Shown here piece after piece: positions 32,875-39,573 of a stretch of DNA of 41,181 nucleotides. Under the pieces are notes generated by a model that saw nothing but the letters and a program-made list of their open reading frames with translations, was not told the DNA's origin and made no database searches. Position 1 is the stretch's first letter, and each line of letters starts with the position of its first letter. The stretch is from contig NZ_JAPDNT010000035.1 of assembly GCF_025989185.1 (NCBI RefSeq), positions 1 to 41,181 on the forward strand, given 5' to 3'. The stretch comes from Limobrevibacterium gyesilva. Its GTDB lineage: Bacteria; Pseudomonadota; Alphaproteobacteria; Acetobacterales; Acetobacteraceae. Made by a program: the position numbers and the translations under genes.

Positions 32875-34668
32875 ATGCCCGACGGACACACCGGCGCCGC
32901 CCGCAGCGGCGCCGATCTCCCCACCTGGGACCTCGCCGACCTCTATCCGGGGCCCGACAGTCCGGAGCTGGCGGCCGCCCTGGACGGCGCCGAGCAGGCG
33001 GCGAAGGATTTCGCCACGGCCCATGCCGGCAGGCTGGCCGCCATGCCCGGCCGCGAGCTGGCCGCCGCGATCGCCGGCTACGAGGGCATCGAGGAAGTGC
33101 TGGGCCGGGTGATGTCCTATGCCCAGCTGCTGTTCAGCGGCGATTCGAACGACCCGGCCATCGGCCGGTTCTACCAGTCGATGAACGAGCGGGTGACCGC
33201 CATCTCCAGCCGGCTGATCTTCTTCGTGCTGGAGCTGAACCGGCTGGACGACGCGGTGCTGGAGCAGAAGCTGGCCGACCCCGCGCTCGCGCGCTGGCGC
33301 CCGTGGCTGCGCGACCTGCGGGTGTTCCGCCCGCACCAGCTTTCCGACGAGCTGGAGAAGCTGCTGCACGAGAAGGAGGTGGCCGGCCGCACCGCCTGGT
33401 CGCGCCTGTTCGACGAGACCATCGCCGCCCTGCGCGTGCCCGTGGGCGGCGAGGAGCTGACGGTCAGCGCGGTGCTGAACAAGCTGTCCGACAAGGACCG
33501 CGCGGTGCGCGAGGCGGCCGGGCGGGCGATCGGCGAGGTGTTCAGCAAGAATGTCCGGCTGTTCGCGCTGATCACCAACACGCTGGCCAAGGACAAGGAG
33601 ATCGTGGACACGTGGCGCCACTATCCGCGCCCCGCCAGCGCCCGCAACCGCGCCAACATGGTCGAGGACGAGGTGGTGGACGCGCTGGTCGCGGCCGTGA
33701 CCAGCGACTATCCGCGGCTGGCGCACCGCTATTACCTCATGAAGGCGAAATGGCTGGGGCTGGACAAGCTGCAGCATTGGGACCGCAACGCGCCGCTGCC
33801 CGGCGACGACGACCGCGACGTGTCCTGGCCGGAGGCGAAGCAGCGCGTGCTCGACGCCTATGGCGCGTTCTCGCCGGAACTGGCCGAGGTCGGCGGGCGC
33901 TTCTTCGAGCGGCCGTGGATCGACGCGGCGCTGCGGCCGGGCAAGGCCGGCGGCGCCTTCGCGCACCCGACCGTGCCGTCGGCGCATCCCTATCTGCTGC
34001 TGAACTATCACGGCCGCACCCGCGACGTGATGACGCTGGCGCATGAGCTGGGCCACGGCGTGCACCAGGTGCTGGCGGCCGACCAGGGCTACCTGATGGC
34101 CGGCACGCCGCTGACGCTCGCCGAGACCGCCAGCGTGTTCGGGGAGATGCTGACCTTTCGCGCCCTGCTGGATGCCGAGAAGGACCCCGCCCGCCGCCGC
34201 ATCATGCTGGCCGGCAAGGTCGAGGACATGCTGAACACGGTGGTGCGGCAGATCGCGTTCTACCAGTTCGAGACGCTGCTGCACGACGAGCGCCGCAGCG
34301 GCGAGGTGATGGCCGACCGCATCGGCGAGATCTGGATGCAGGTGCAGACGGAAAGCCTCGGCCCGGCGTTCGAGTTCACGCCCGAATACAGCGTGTTCTG
34401 GACCTACGTGCCGCATTTCATCCACACGCCGTTCTACGTCTATGCCTATGCCTTCGGGGATTGCCTGGTGAACGCGCTGTATTCGGTGTTCCAGTCCGGC
34501 CATCCCGGCTTCCAGGCGAAATATCTGGACATGCTGCGCGCCGGCGGCAGCAAGCGGCACAAGGAGCTGCTGGCGCCGTTCGGCCTCGATGCCTCCGACC
34601 CCGCGTTCTGGCGCAAGGGGCTGGACGTGATCTCCGGCTTCATCGACGAGCTCGAGGCCACGACCTGA
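32875..34668 (+). CDS. M3 family oligoendopeptidase (PepF-like)
   Basis: A 597-residue zinc metallopeptidase. The catalytic HExxH is His390-Glu391-x2-His394 in LAHELGHGVHQ, with the third ligand in AETASVFGEM. The N-terminal half is the helical channel domain of M3B peptidases (LPTWDLADLYPG and QLLFSGDSNDPAIGRFYQ). It breaks down short peptides in the cytoplasm. A TTG at 32869 (six bases from AGGACAGGA) and the ATG at 32875 are both possible starts differing by two residues; the ATG is used here. The stop overlaps the start of the next gene (TGATG), so the two are coupled. Confidence 0.95.
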   Translation: MPDGHTGAARSGADLPTWDLADLYPGPDSPELAAALDGAEQAAKDFATAHAGRLAAMPGRELAAAIAGYEGIEEVLGRVMSYAQLLFSGDSNDPAIGRFYQSMNERVTAISSRLIFFVLELNRLDDAVLEQKLADPALARWRPWLRDLRVFRPHQLSDELEKLLHEKEVAGRTAWSRLFDETIAALRVPVGGEELTVSAVLNKLSDKDRAVREAAGRAIGEVFSKNVRLFALITNTLAKDKEIVDTWRHYPRPASARNRANMVEDEVVDALVAAVTSDYPRLAHRYYLMKAKWLGLDKLQHWDRNAPLPGDDDRDVSWPEAKQRVLDAYGAFSPELAEVGGRFFERPWIDAALRPGKAGGAFAHPTVPSAHPYLLLNYHGRTRDVMTLAHELGHGVHQVLAADQGYLMAGTPLTLAETASVFGEMLTFRALLDAEKDPARRRIMLAGKVEDMLNTVVRQIAFYQFETLLHDERRSGEVMADRIGEIWMQVQTESLGPAFEFTPEYSVFWTYVPHFIHTPFYVYAYAFGDCLVNALYSVFQSGHPGFQAKYLDMLRAGGSKRHKELLAPFGLDASDPAFWRKGLDVISGFIDELEATT

Positions 34669-36029
34669 TGGATGACCGCTCGTCTTTGTTCGGGGAGATC
34701 AGGCGCTTCGCCCGCACCTCCGGGGCCGTGGGCGGCATCGCCGCCCGCGTGGTGGGCGAGCGGGCGTTCGGCATCAAGACCAATCGCGCCGACCACGCCG
34801 AGGATCTGAAGGTGATCCTGGGCGGGCTGAAGGGCCCGCTGATGAAAGTGGCGCAGTTCCTGTCCACCGTGCCGGACGCGCTGCCGGCGGAATACGCGGC
34901 CGAGCTGTCGCAGCTGCAGGCCAATGCGCCGGCCATGGGCTGGGCCTTCGTGCGCCGGCGCATGCAAAGCGAGCTGGGGCCGGACTGGGAGTCCCGCTTT
35001 GCCAGCTTTTCGCGCGAGGCCGCGGCGGCGGCGAGTCTGGGGCAGGTGCATCGCGCGACGCTGCCGGATGGCGCCGACGTGGCGTGCAAGCTGCAATACC
35101 CGGACATGGCCAGCACGGTGGACGCGGATCTGCGCCAGTTGAAGCTGGCCATGGCCGTCTATCACCGCATGGACGGCGCCATCCAGCACGACGAGATCTA
35201 TGTCGAGCTGGCCGAGCGGCTGCGCGAGGAACTGGACTACGAGCGCGAGGCCGCGCAGATGCGCCTGTACGGCCTGATGCTGAAGGACGTGAAGGACGTT
35301 CACGTTCCCGTGCCGATCGCGGCCTTCAGCACCAGGCGCCTGCTGACCATGACCTGGCTGGACGGGCGCTCGCTGTTGCGCCGGCTGGAGGAGAATCCGC
35401 CGCAGGCCGAGCGCAACCGCATCGCCGAGGCGCTGTTCCGGGCCTGGTACGTGCCGTTCTACCGCTACGGCGTCATCCACGGCGATCCGCATCTGGGCAA
35501 CTACCAGGTGCGGCCGGACGGGTCCGTGAACCTGCTGGATTTCGGCGCTATCCGGGTGTTCGAGGCGCGGTTCGTGCGCGGCGTGATCGACCTGTACGAG
35601 GCGGTGCGCGACAACAACGAGGCGCAGGCCGAGCATGCCTACCGAAGCTGGGGCTTCGCCGACATCACCAGGGAGAAGATGGAGGTCCTGAACGAGTGGG
35701 CCCGCTTCCTGTACGAGCCGCTGACCCAGGACCGCGTGCGCCGGATCACCGAGAGCGACGACCCGCAGTTCGGCCGCACCGTGGCCGAGCGGGTGCATGC
35801 CGGGCTGAAGCGCACCGGCGGCGTGCGCCCGCCGCGCGAATTCGTGCTGATGGACCGCAGCGCCATCGGCCTGGGCAGCGTGTTCCTGCGCCTGAAGGCG
35901 GAGCTGAACTGGTCGCGGCTGTTCCAGGAGATGATCGCCGACTTCGATACCGAGGCATTGGCCGCCCGGCAGGCGGCGGCGCTGGCCGAGGCGCAGGTGC
36001 CCGCCGCCGCATCCGCAGCCGCCGCGTAA
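34668..36029 (+). CDS. ABC1/UbiB-like atypical kinase
   Basis: A 453-residue ABC1-family protein kinase-like protein. The N-terminal block reads GLKGPLMKVAQFLSTVPDALP, the ABC1 KxGQ motif with Ala in place of Gly (KVAQ). Then come VHRATLPDGADVACKLQYP with the ATP-anchoring lysine, HGDPHLGN with His271, and LLDFGAIR with Asp291. UbiB-type proteins support ubiquinone biosynthesis, probably through ATPase activity, and others handle lipids. No membrane anchors are evident at the C-terminus, so it may be a soluble member. It is translated with the oligopeptidase gene. The tail is Ala-rich. Confidence 0.9.
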   Translation: MDDRSSLFGEIRRFARTSGAVGGIAARVVGERAFGIKTNRADHAEDLKVILGGLKGPLMKVAQFLSTVPDALPAEYAAELSQLQANAPAMGWAFVRRRMQSELGPDWESRFASFSREAAAAASLGQVHRATLPDGADVACKLQYPDMASTVDADLRQLKLAMAVYHRMDGAIQHDEIYVELAERLREELDYEREAAQMRLYGLMLKDVKDVHVPVPIAAFSTRRLLTMTWLDGRSLLRRLEENPPQAERNRIAEALFRAWYVPFYRYGVIHGDPHLGNYQVRPDGSVNLLDFGAIRVFEARFVRGVIDLYEAVRDNNEAQAEHAYRSWGFADITREKMEVLNEWARFLYEPLTQDRVRRITESDDPQFGRTVAERVHAGLKRTGGVRPPREFVLMDRSAIGLGSVFLRLKAELNWSRLFQEMIADFDTEALAARQAAALAEAQVPAAASAAAA

Positions 36030-36045
36030 CGTCTCCCCTTGCGCC

Positions 36046-36064
36046 TGCCCGCTTCGGGCGGGCA
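36046..36064 (+). terminator. Short GC hairpin after the ABC1 gene
   Basis: TGCCCGC (36046-36052) pairs with GCGGGCA (36058-36064) around TTCGG, followed by TCTT. It lies 17 bases past the ABC1 stop and 68 before pntAA, so it may separate the two transcripts. Confidence 0.5.
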
Positions 36065-36131
36065 TCTTGCAGGGCCACGGACGGGGTGGCCGCTTCCCGC
36101 GCTCATCCCGTCACCAGGAAAGGATGAGCGG

Positions 36132-37271
36132 ATGCGCCTTGCGGTGCTGAAGGAGCGCGCGGCTTTCGAGACCCGCGTGGCCGCCACGGCCGAGACCGTG
36201 AAGAAGCTGGTGGCTCTGGGCCTGACCGTGGCCGTGGAAAGCGGCGCCGGTGTGCTCTCTGCCGTGTCCGACGCCGAGTACCAGGCCGCGGGGGCCGAGA
36301 TTGCACCCGATCCGGCCGCGGCGCTGGCCGGGGCCGGCATCGTGTTTGCCGTGCAGGCCCCCGAGCCCGCCGAGCTGGCGTTGGTCCCCGCCGGCGCCCT
36401 GCTGGTCTGCATCGCCGGCGCCTTCGGCAACCCGGAGCTGGTGCCGACGCTGGCCAGGGCCGGGATCGACTGCGTTGCCATGGAGATGCTGCCGCGCATC
36501 ACCCGCGCGCAGGCGATGGACGTGCTGTCGAGCCAGGCCAACCTGGCCGGCTATCGCGCCGTGGTTGAATCCGCGACCGCGTTTGAGCGCGGCTTTCCGA
36601 TGATGATGACCGCGGCCGGCACCGTGCCGCCGGCGCGCGTGTTCGTGATCGGCGCCGGCGTGGCCGGGCTGCAGGCCATCGCCACCGCGCGCCGCCTGGG
36701 CGCCATCGTGTCGGCGACCGACGTGCGCCCGGCGGCGAAGGACGAGATCAAGTCGCTCGGCGCCAGCTTCGTGGGCGTGGAAGACGAGGAGACCGCGGCC
36801 CAGCGCGGCGCCTATGCCAAGGAGATGAGCGAGGCGTTCCGCCAGAAGCAGGCCGCGCTGATGGCGACGACGGTGGCCAAGAACGACATCGTCATCTGCA
36901 CCGCCCTGGTGATGGGCCGCAAGGCGCCGGTCATCGTGACCGCGCCGATGGTGGAGAGCATGAAGGCCGGCAGCGTGGTCATCGATCTCGCCGCCGATGC
37001 CGGCGGCAACTGCGCGCTGACCCAGCCGGGGGCCAGCATCGTGACGCCGAATGGCGTGCGCGTGCTGGGCTGGCGCAACTGGCCCGGCCGCATTCCCGTC
37101 GCCGCCAGCAGCCTGTACGCGCGCAACCTGCTGACCTTCCTGACGACGTTCTGGGACAAGGACGCGAAGGCCCCGAAGCTTCCGGAGGCCGACGACATCA
37201 TCAAGGGCACGCTGCTGACCCGCGGCGGCGCCGTGGTGCATCCGCAGTTCCTGCCACCCCAGGCGGCCTGA
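36132..37271 (+). CDS. pntAA: NAD(P) transhydrogenase subunit alpha part 1
   Basis: A 379-residue soluble domain I of the proton-translocating transhydrogenase, which binds NAD(H). It starts MRLAVLKERAAFETRVAAT, and contains the typical RITRAQAMDVLSSQANLAGYRAV, the Rossmann loop VFVIGAGVAGLQAIATARRLGA, TDVRPAAKDEIKSLG, and VIVTAPMVESMKAGSVVIDLA. The alpha subunit is split from the membrane part, as in Rhodospirillum rubrum and other alphaproteobacteria. The ATG at 36132 follows AAGGATGA. The complex uses the proton gradient to make NADPH from NADH. It heads pntAA-pntAB-pntB. Confidence 0.97.
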   Translation: MRLAVLKERAAFETRVAATAETVKKLVALGLTVAVESGAGVLSAVSDAEYQAAGAEIAPDPAAALAGAGIVFAVQAPEPAELALVPAGALLVCIAGAFGNPELVPTLARAGIDCVAMEMLPRITRAQAMDVLSSQANLAGYRAVVESATAFERGFPMMMTAAGTVPPARVFVIGAGVAGLQAIATARRLGAIVSATDVRPAAKDEIKSLGASFVGVEDEETAAQRGAYAKEMSEAFRQKQAALMATTVAKNDIVICTALVMGRKAPVIVTAPMVESMKAGSVVIDLAADAGGNCALTQPGASIVTPNGVRVLGWRNWPGRIPVAASSLYARNLLTFLTTFWDKDAKAPKLPEADDIIKGTLLTRGGAVVHPQFLPPQAA

Positions 37272-37304
37272 TCCCCTCAAGCGGCCTGACATCCGGAGAA
37301 CCGC

Positions 37305-37700
37305 ATGACCCCGTCCCAGCTGGCCGATCAGGCCGCGCAACTGGCAAGCCGCGCCGCCGACCTCGCGGATGCCGTCCGCAACCTGGCCGCCGCCGCGGGG
37401 CCCGTGGCCGAGGCCGTCGAACCCTTCGTCTTCCTGCTCGCGATCTTCCTGATGGCCTGCTTCGTCGGCTACTACGTGGTGTGGAACGTGACGCCGGCGC
37501 TGCACAGCCCGCTGATGGCCGTCACCAACGCCATCTCCTCGGTGATCGTGGTGGGCGCGATGCTGGCCGCCGGGCTGGCGCTGTCCGGCTGGGCGATGGG
37601 CTTCGGCTTCATCGCCGTAACGCTGGCCAGCGTGAACATCTTCGGCGGCTTCCTCGTCACCCAGCGCATGCTGCAGATGTTCAAGAAGAAGGCGAGGTAA
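37305..37700 (+). CDS. pntAB: NAD(P) transhydrogenase subunit alpha part 2
   Basis: A 131-residue membrane component with three or four helices: [19 protein letters not shown], then [18 protein letters not shown] and [17 protein letters not shown]. The sequence block [23 protein letters not shown] is highly conserved in domain II of the enzyme. An Ala-rich soluble N-terminal stretch of about 40 residues precedes the helices. It forms the proton channel together with PntB. It lies 33 bases after pntAA, with GGAG before the start. Confidence 0.96.
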   Translation: MTPSQLADQAAQLASRAADLADAVRNLAAAAGPVAEAVEPFVFLLAIFLMACFVGYYVVWNVTPALHSPLMAVTNAISSVIVVGAMLAAGLALSGWAMGFGFIAVTLASVNIFGGFLVTQRMLQMFKKKAR

Positions 37701-37706
37701 GCAACG

Positions 37707-39110
37707 ATGTCCGCAAGCCTCACCTCGGCCGTCTATCTCGTCTCCGCCGTCCTGTTCATCCTGGCGCTGCGCGGCCTGTCTCATCCCGAGACGTCGCGGC
37801 GCGGCAACATCATGGGCATGGCCGGCATGGCCATCGCCATCCTGGCGACGCTGGTGCACCAGGGCATGTCGCTCGCCGGCATCGCCCTGGTCGTGGTGGG
37901 CATGGCCATCGGCGGCAGCATCGGCACGTTCATCGCGCTGCGCATCAAGATGACCGCATTGCCGCAGCTGGTGGCGGCGTTCCACTCGCTGGTCGGCCTT
38001 GCCGCGGTGTTCGTGGCCGCGGCGGCGCTGAACGCGCCGGAAGCCTTCGGCATCGGCACCGCCGGGCACGTGCACACGCAAAGCCTGATCGAGATGTCGC
38101 TGGGGCTGGCGATCGGCGCCATCACCTTCTCCGGCAGCGTGATCGCGTTCGCCAAGCTGCAGGCGCTGATGAAGGGGAACCCGATCACCTTCCCCTACCA
38201 GCACCAGCTGAACCTGGGCCTGGGCATCCTGCTGCTGCTGCTGATCATCGGCTTCGTGCTGACCGGCAGCCAGCCGCTGTTCTGGCTGATCGCGCTGCTG
38301 GCGATCGCGCTGGGTTTCCTGCTGATCATCCCGATCGGCGGGGCGGACATGCCCGTGGTCGTGTCGATGCTGAACAGCTACTCCGGCTGGGCGGCCTGCG
38401 GCATCGGCTTCACCATCCAGAACCTGGCGCTGATCATCACCGGCGCGCTGGTGGGCGCTTCGGGCGCGATCCTGTCCTACATCATGTGCAAGGGCATGAA
38501 CCGCAGCATCATCAACGTGCTGCTCGGCGGCTTCGGCACCGAAAGCGGGGCCGGGCCGGCTGGCGGGACGGCGGTGGACCGCACGGTGAAATCGGGTGCG
38601 GCCGAGGACGCGGCGTTCATCATGAAGAATGCCTCCAAGGTCATCATCGTGCCCGGCTACGGCATGGCGGTGGCGCAGGCACAGCACGCCGTGCGCGAAA
38701 TGGCCGATACGCTGAAGAAAGAGGGCGTGGTGGTGAAATACGCCATCCACCCCGTCGCCGGCCGCATGCCCGGCCACATGAACGTGCTGCTGGCCGAAGC
38801 CAACGTCCCCTATGACGAGGTGTTCGAGCTGGAGGAGATCAACAACGAGTTCAGCACTGCCGACGTGGCCTATGTGATCGGTGCCAACGACGTGACCAAT
38901 CCGGCGGCGAAGACCGACCCCAGCAGCCCGATCTACGGCATGCCCATCCTGGAAGTGGACAAGGCCGGCACGGTGCTGTTCGTGAAGCGCTCGATGGCGT
39001 CGGGCTATGCCGGTGTGGAGAACGAGCTGTTCTTCCGCGACAACACCATGATGCTGTTCGGCGACGCCAAGAAGATGACCGAAGAGATCGTCAAGGCGCT
39101 CAGCCACTGA
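37707..39110 (+). CDS. pntB: NAD(P) transhydrogenase subunit beta
   Basis: A 467-residue subunit. The N-terminal two thirds hold about nine membrane helices (domain II), with the channel histidine region in AFHSLVGLAAVFVA and the conserved GGADMPVVVSMLNSYSGWAA. Domain III, about residues 295-467, binds NADP(H): VIIVPGYGMAVAQAQHAV, HPVAGRMPGHMNVLLAEA, VIGANDVTNPAAKTDP and FVKRSMASGYAGVENELFF. It starts six bases after pntAB and completes the enzyme. A hairpin follows the stop. Confidence 0.97.
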   Translation: MSASLTSAVYLVSAVLFILALRGLSHPETSRRGNIMGMAGMAIAILATLVHQGMSLAGIALVVVGMAIGGSIGTFIALRIKMTALPQLVAAFHSLVGLAAVFVAAAALNAPEAFGIGTAGHVHTQSLIEMSLGLAIGAITFSGSVIAFAKLQALMKGNPITFPYQHQLNLGLGILLLLLIIGFVLTGSQPLFWLIALLAIALGFLLIIPIGGADMPVVVSMLNSYSGWAACGIGFTIQNLALIITGALVGASGAILSYIMCKGMNRSIINVLLGGFGTESGAGPAGGTAVDRTVKSGAAEDAAFIMKNASKVIIVPGYGMAVAQAQHAVREMADTLKKEGVVVKYAIHPVAGRMPGHMNVLLAEANVPYDEVFELEEINNEFSTADVAYVIGANDVTNPAAKTDPSSPIYGMPILEVDKAGTVLFVKRSMASGYAGVENELFFRDNTMMLFGDAKKMTEEIVKALSH

Positions 39111-39115
39111 CACCG

Positions 39116-39148
39116 GGCAGGGCCAGGGGGCATCCTCCTGGCCTTGCC
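39116..39148. terminator. Hairpin between pntB and the convergent small lipoprotein gene
   Basis: GGCAGGGCCAGGGGG (39116-39130) pairs with CTCCTGGCCTTGCC (39135-39148) with two mismatched or wobble positions. No long T-tract follows on either strand; the plus strand goes on GCTTTCACG. It lies exactly between two convergent stops (39110 and 39165) and may serve both. Confidence 0.55.
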
Positions 39149-39164
39149 GCTTTCACGCACCGTT

Positions 39165-39380
39165 TCAGCGCCAGTAGCCGCGGCCATGCCCCCAGCCGCG
39201 CCCATAGCCGTAGCCGTAGCCGCCACCATAGTAATAGCGCGGCGCGGGGGCGTAGACATAGCCCGCTGCCGGCGCCGCGTAGTAGCCGTCATAGGCCGGA
39301 TAGGCGACGCAGCCCGACAAGCCGAGAAGCGCCAGCGTCGCAGCAGGCAGCAGCAGGCGACAAAGAGATCTGCAAACCAT
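39165..39380 (-). CDS. Small Gly/Tyr-rich lipoprotein
   Basis: A 71-residue protein with a lipoprotein signal (MVCRSLCRLLLPAATLALLGLSGC, lipobox LSGC with cysteine at residue 24). The mature part is Tyr/Gly/Ala-rich and repetitive: YDGYYAAPAAGYVYAPAPRYYY then GGGYGYGYGRGWGHGRGYW. Such aromatic-glycine tails are seen in cell-surface proteins of many proteobacteria; function is not known. The ATG at 39378-39380 is supported by GGAGG seven bases upstream; a further in-frame ATG at 39407 would add nine residues before the signal. It is divergent from the FecR-like gene. Confidence 0.85.
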   Translation of the reverse strand: MVCRSLCRLLLPAATLALLGLSGCVAYPAYDGYYAAPAAGYVYAPAPRYYYGGGYGYGYGRGWGHGRGYWR

Positions 39381-39469
39381 GGTACGCCTCCGTTCGTGAG
39401 GGCGCACTTCGTATGGGCATGGTTTGCGGCGAGACGGTGTCGCTGCTCCGGCCCAAACATGTCTGAAGA

Positions 39470-39481
39470 AGAATTAATTCT
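39470..39481. promoter_or_regulatory. 12-bp AT-rich palindrome in a divergent promoter region
   Basis: AGAATTAATTCT is a perfect palindrome in the 193-base gap between the small lipoprotein gene (start 39380) and the FecR-like gene (start 39574). AT-rich perfect palindromes are rare in this GC-rich window, so a protein-binding site is plausible. No regulator is encoded next to it. Confidence 0.4.
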
Positions 39482-39573
39482 GTACCTGCCGGTCTTGTCG
39501 CCGTTTCGCCATGATACCAGACGAATCTGGCAGCCTGCCCGAGCGGGGCAGCGCGCCAGAAGGATGTGCCGAG

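Noticed and set aside
31267-34560. Minus-strand frame of over 1000 codons across the acyl-CoA synthetase and PepF genes
   Set aside because: It is a by-product of high third-position GC; it crosses two recognised genes and has no domain of its own.
36111-39113. Minus-strand 1000-codon frame covering the pnt operon
   Set aside because: Antisense to three clear transhydrogenase genes; His/Asp/Arg/Gly-rich translation without family features.
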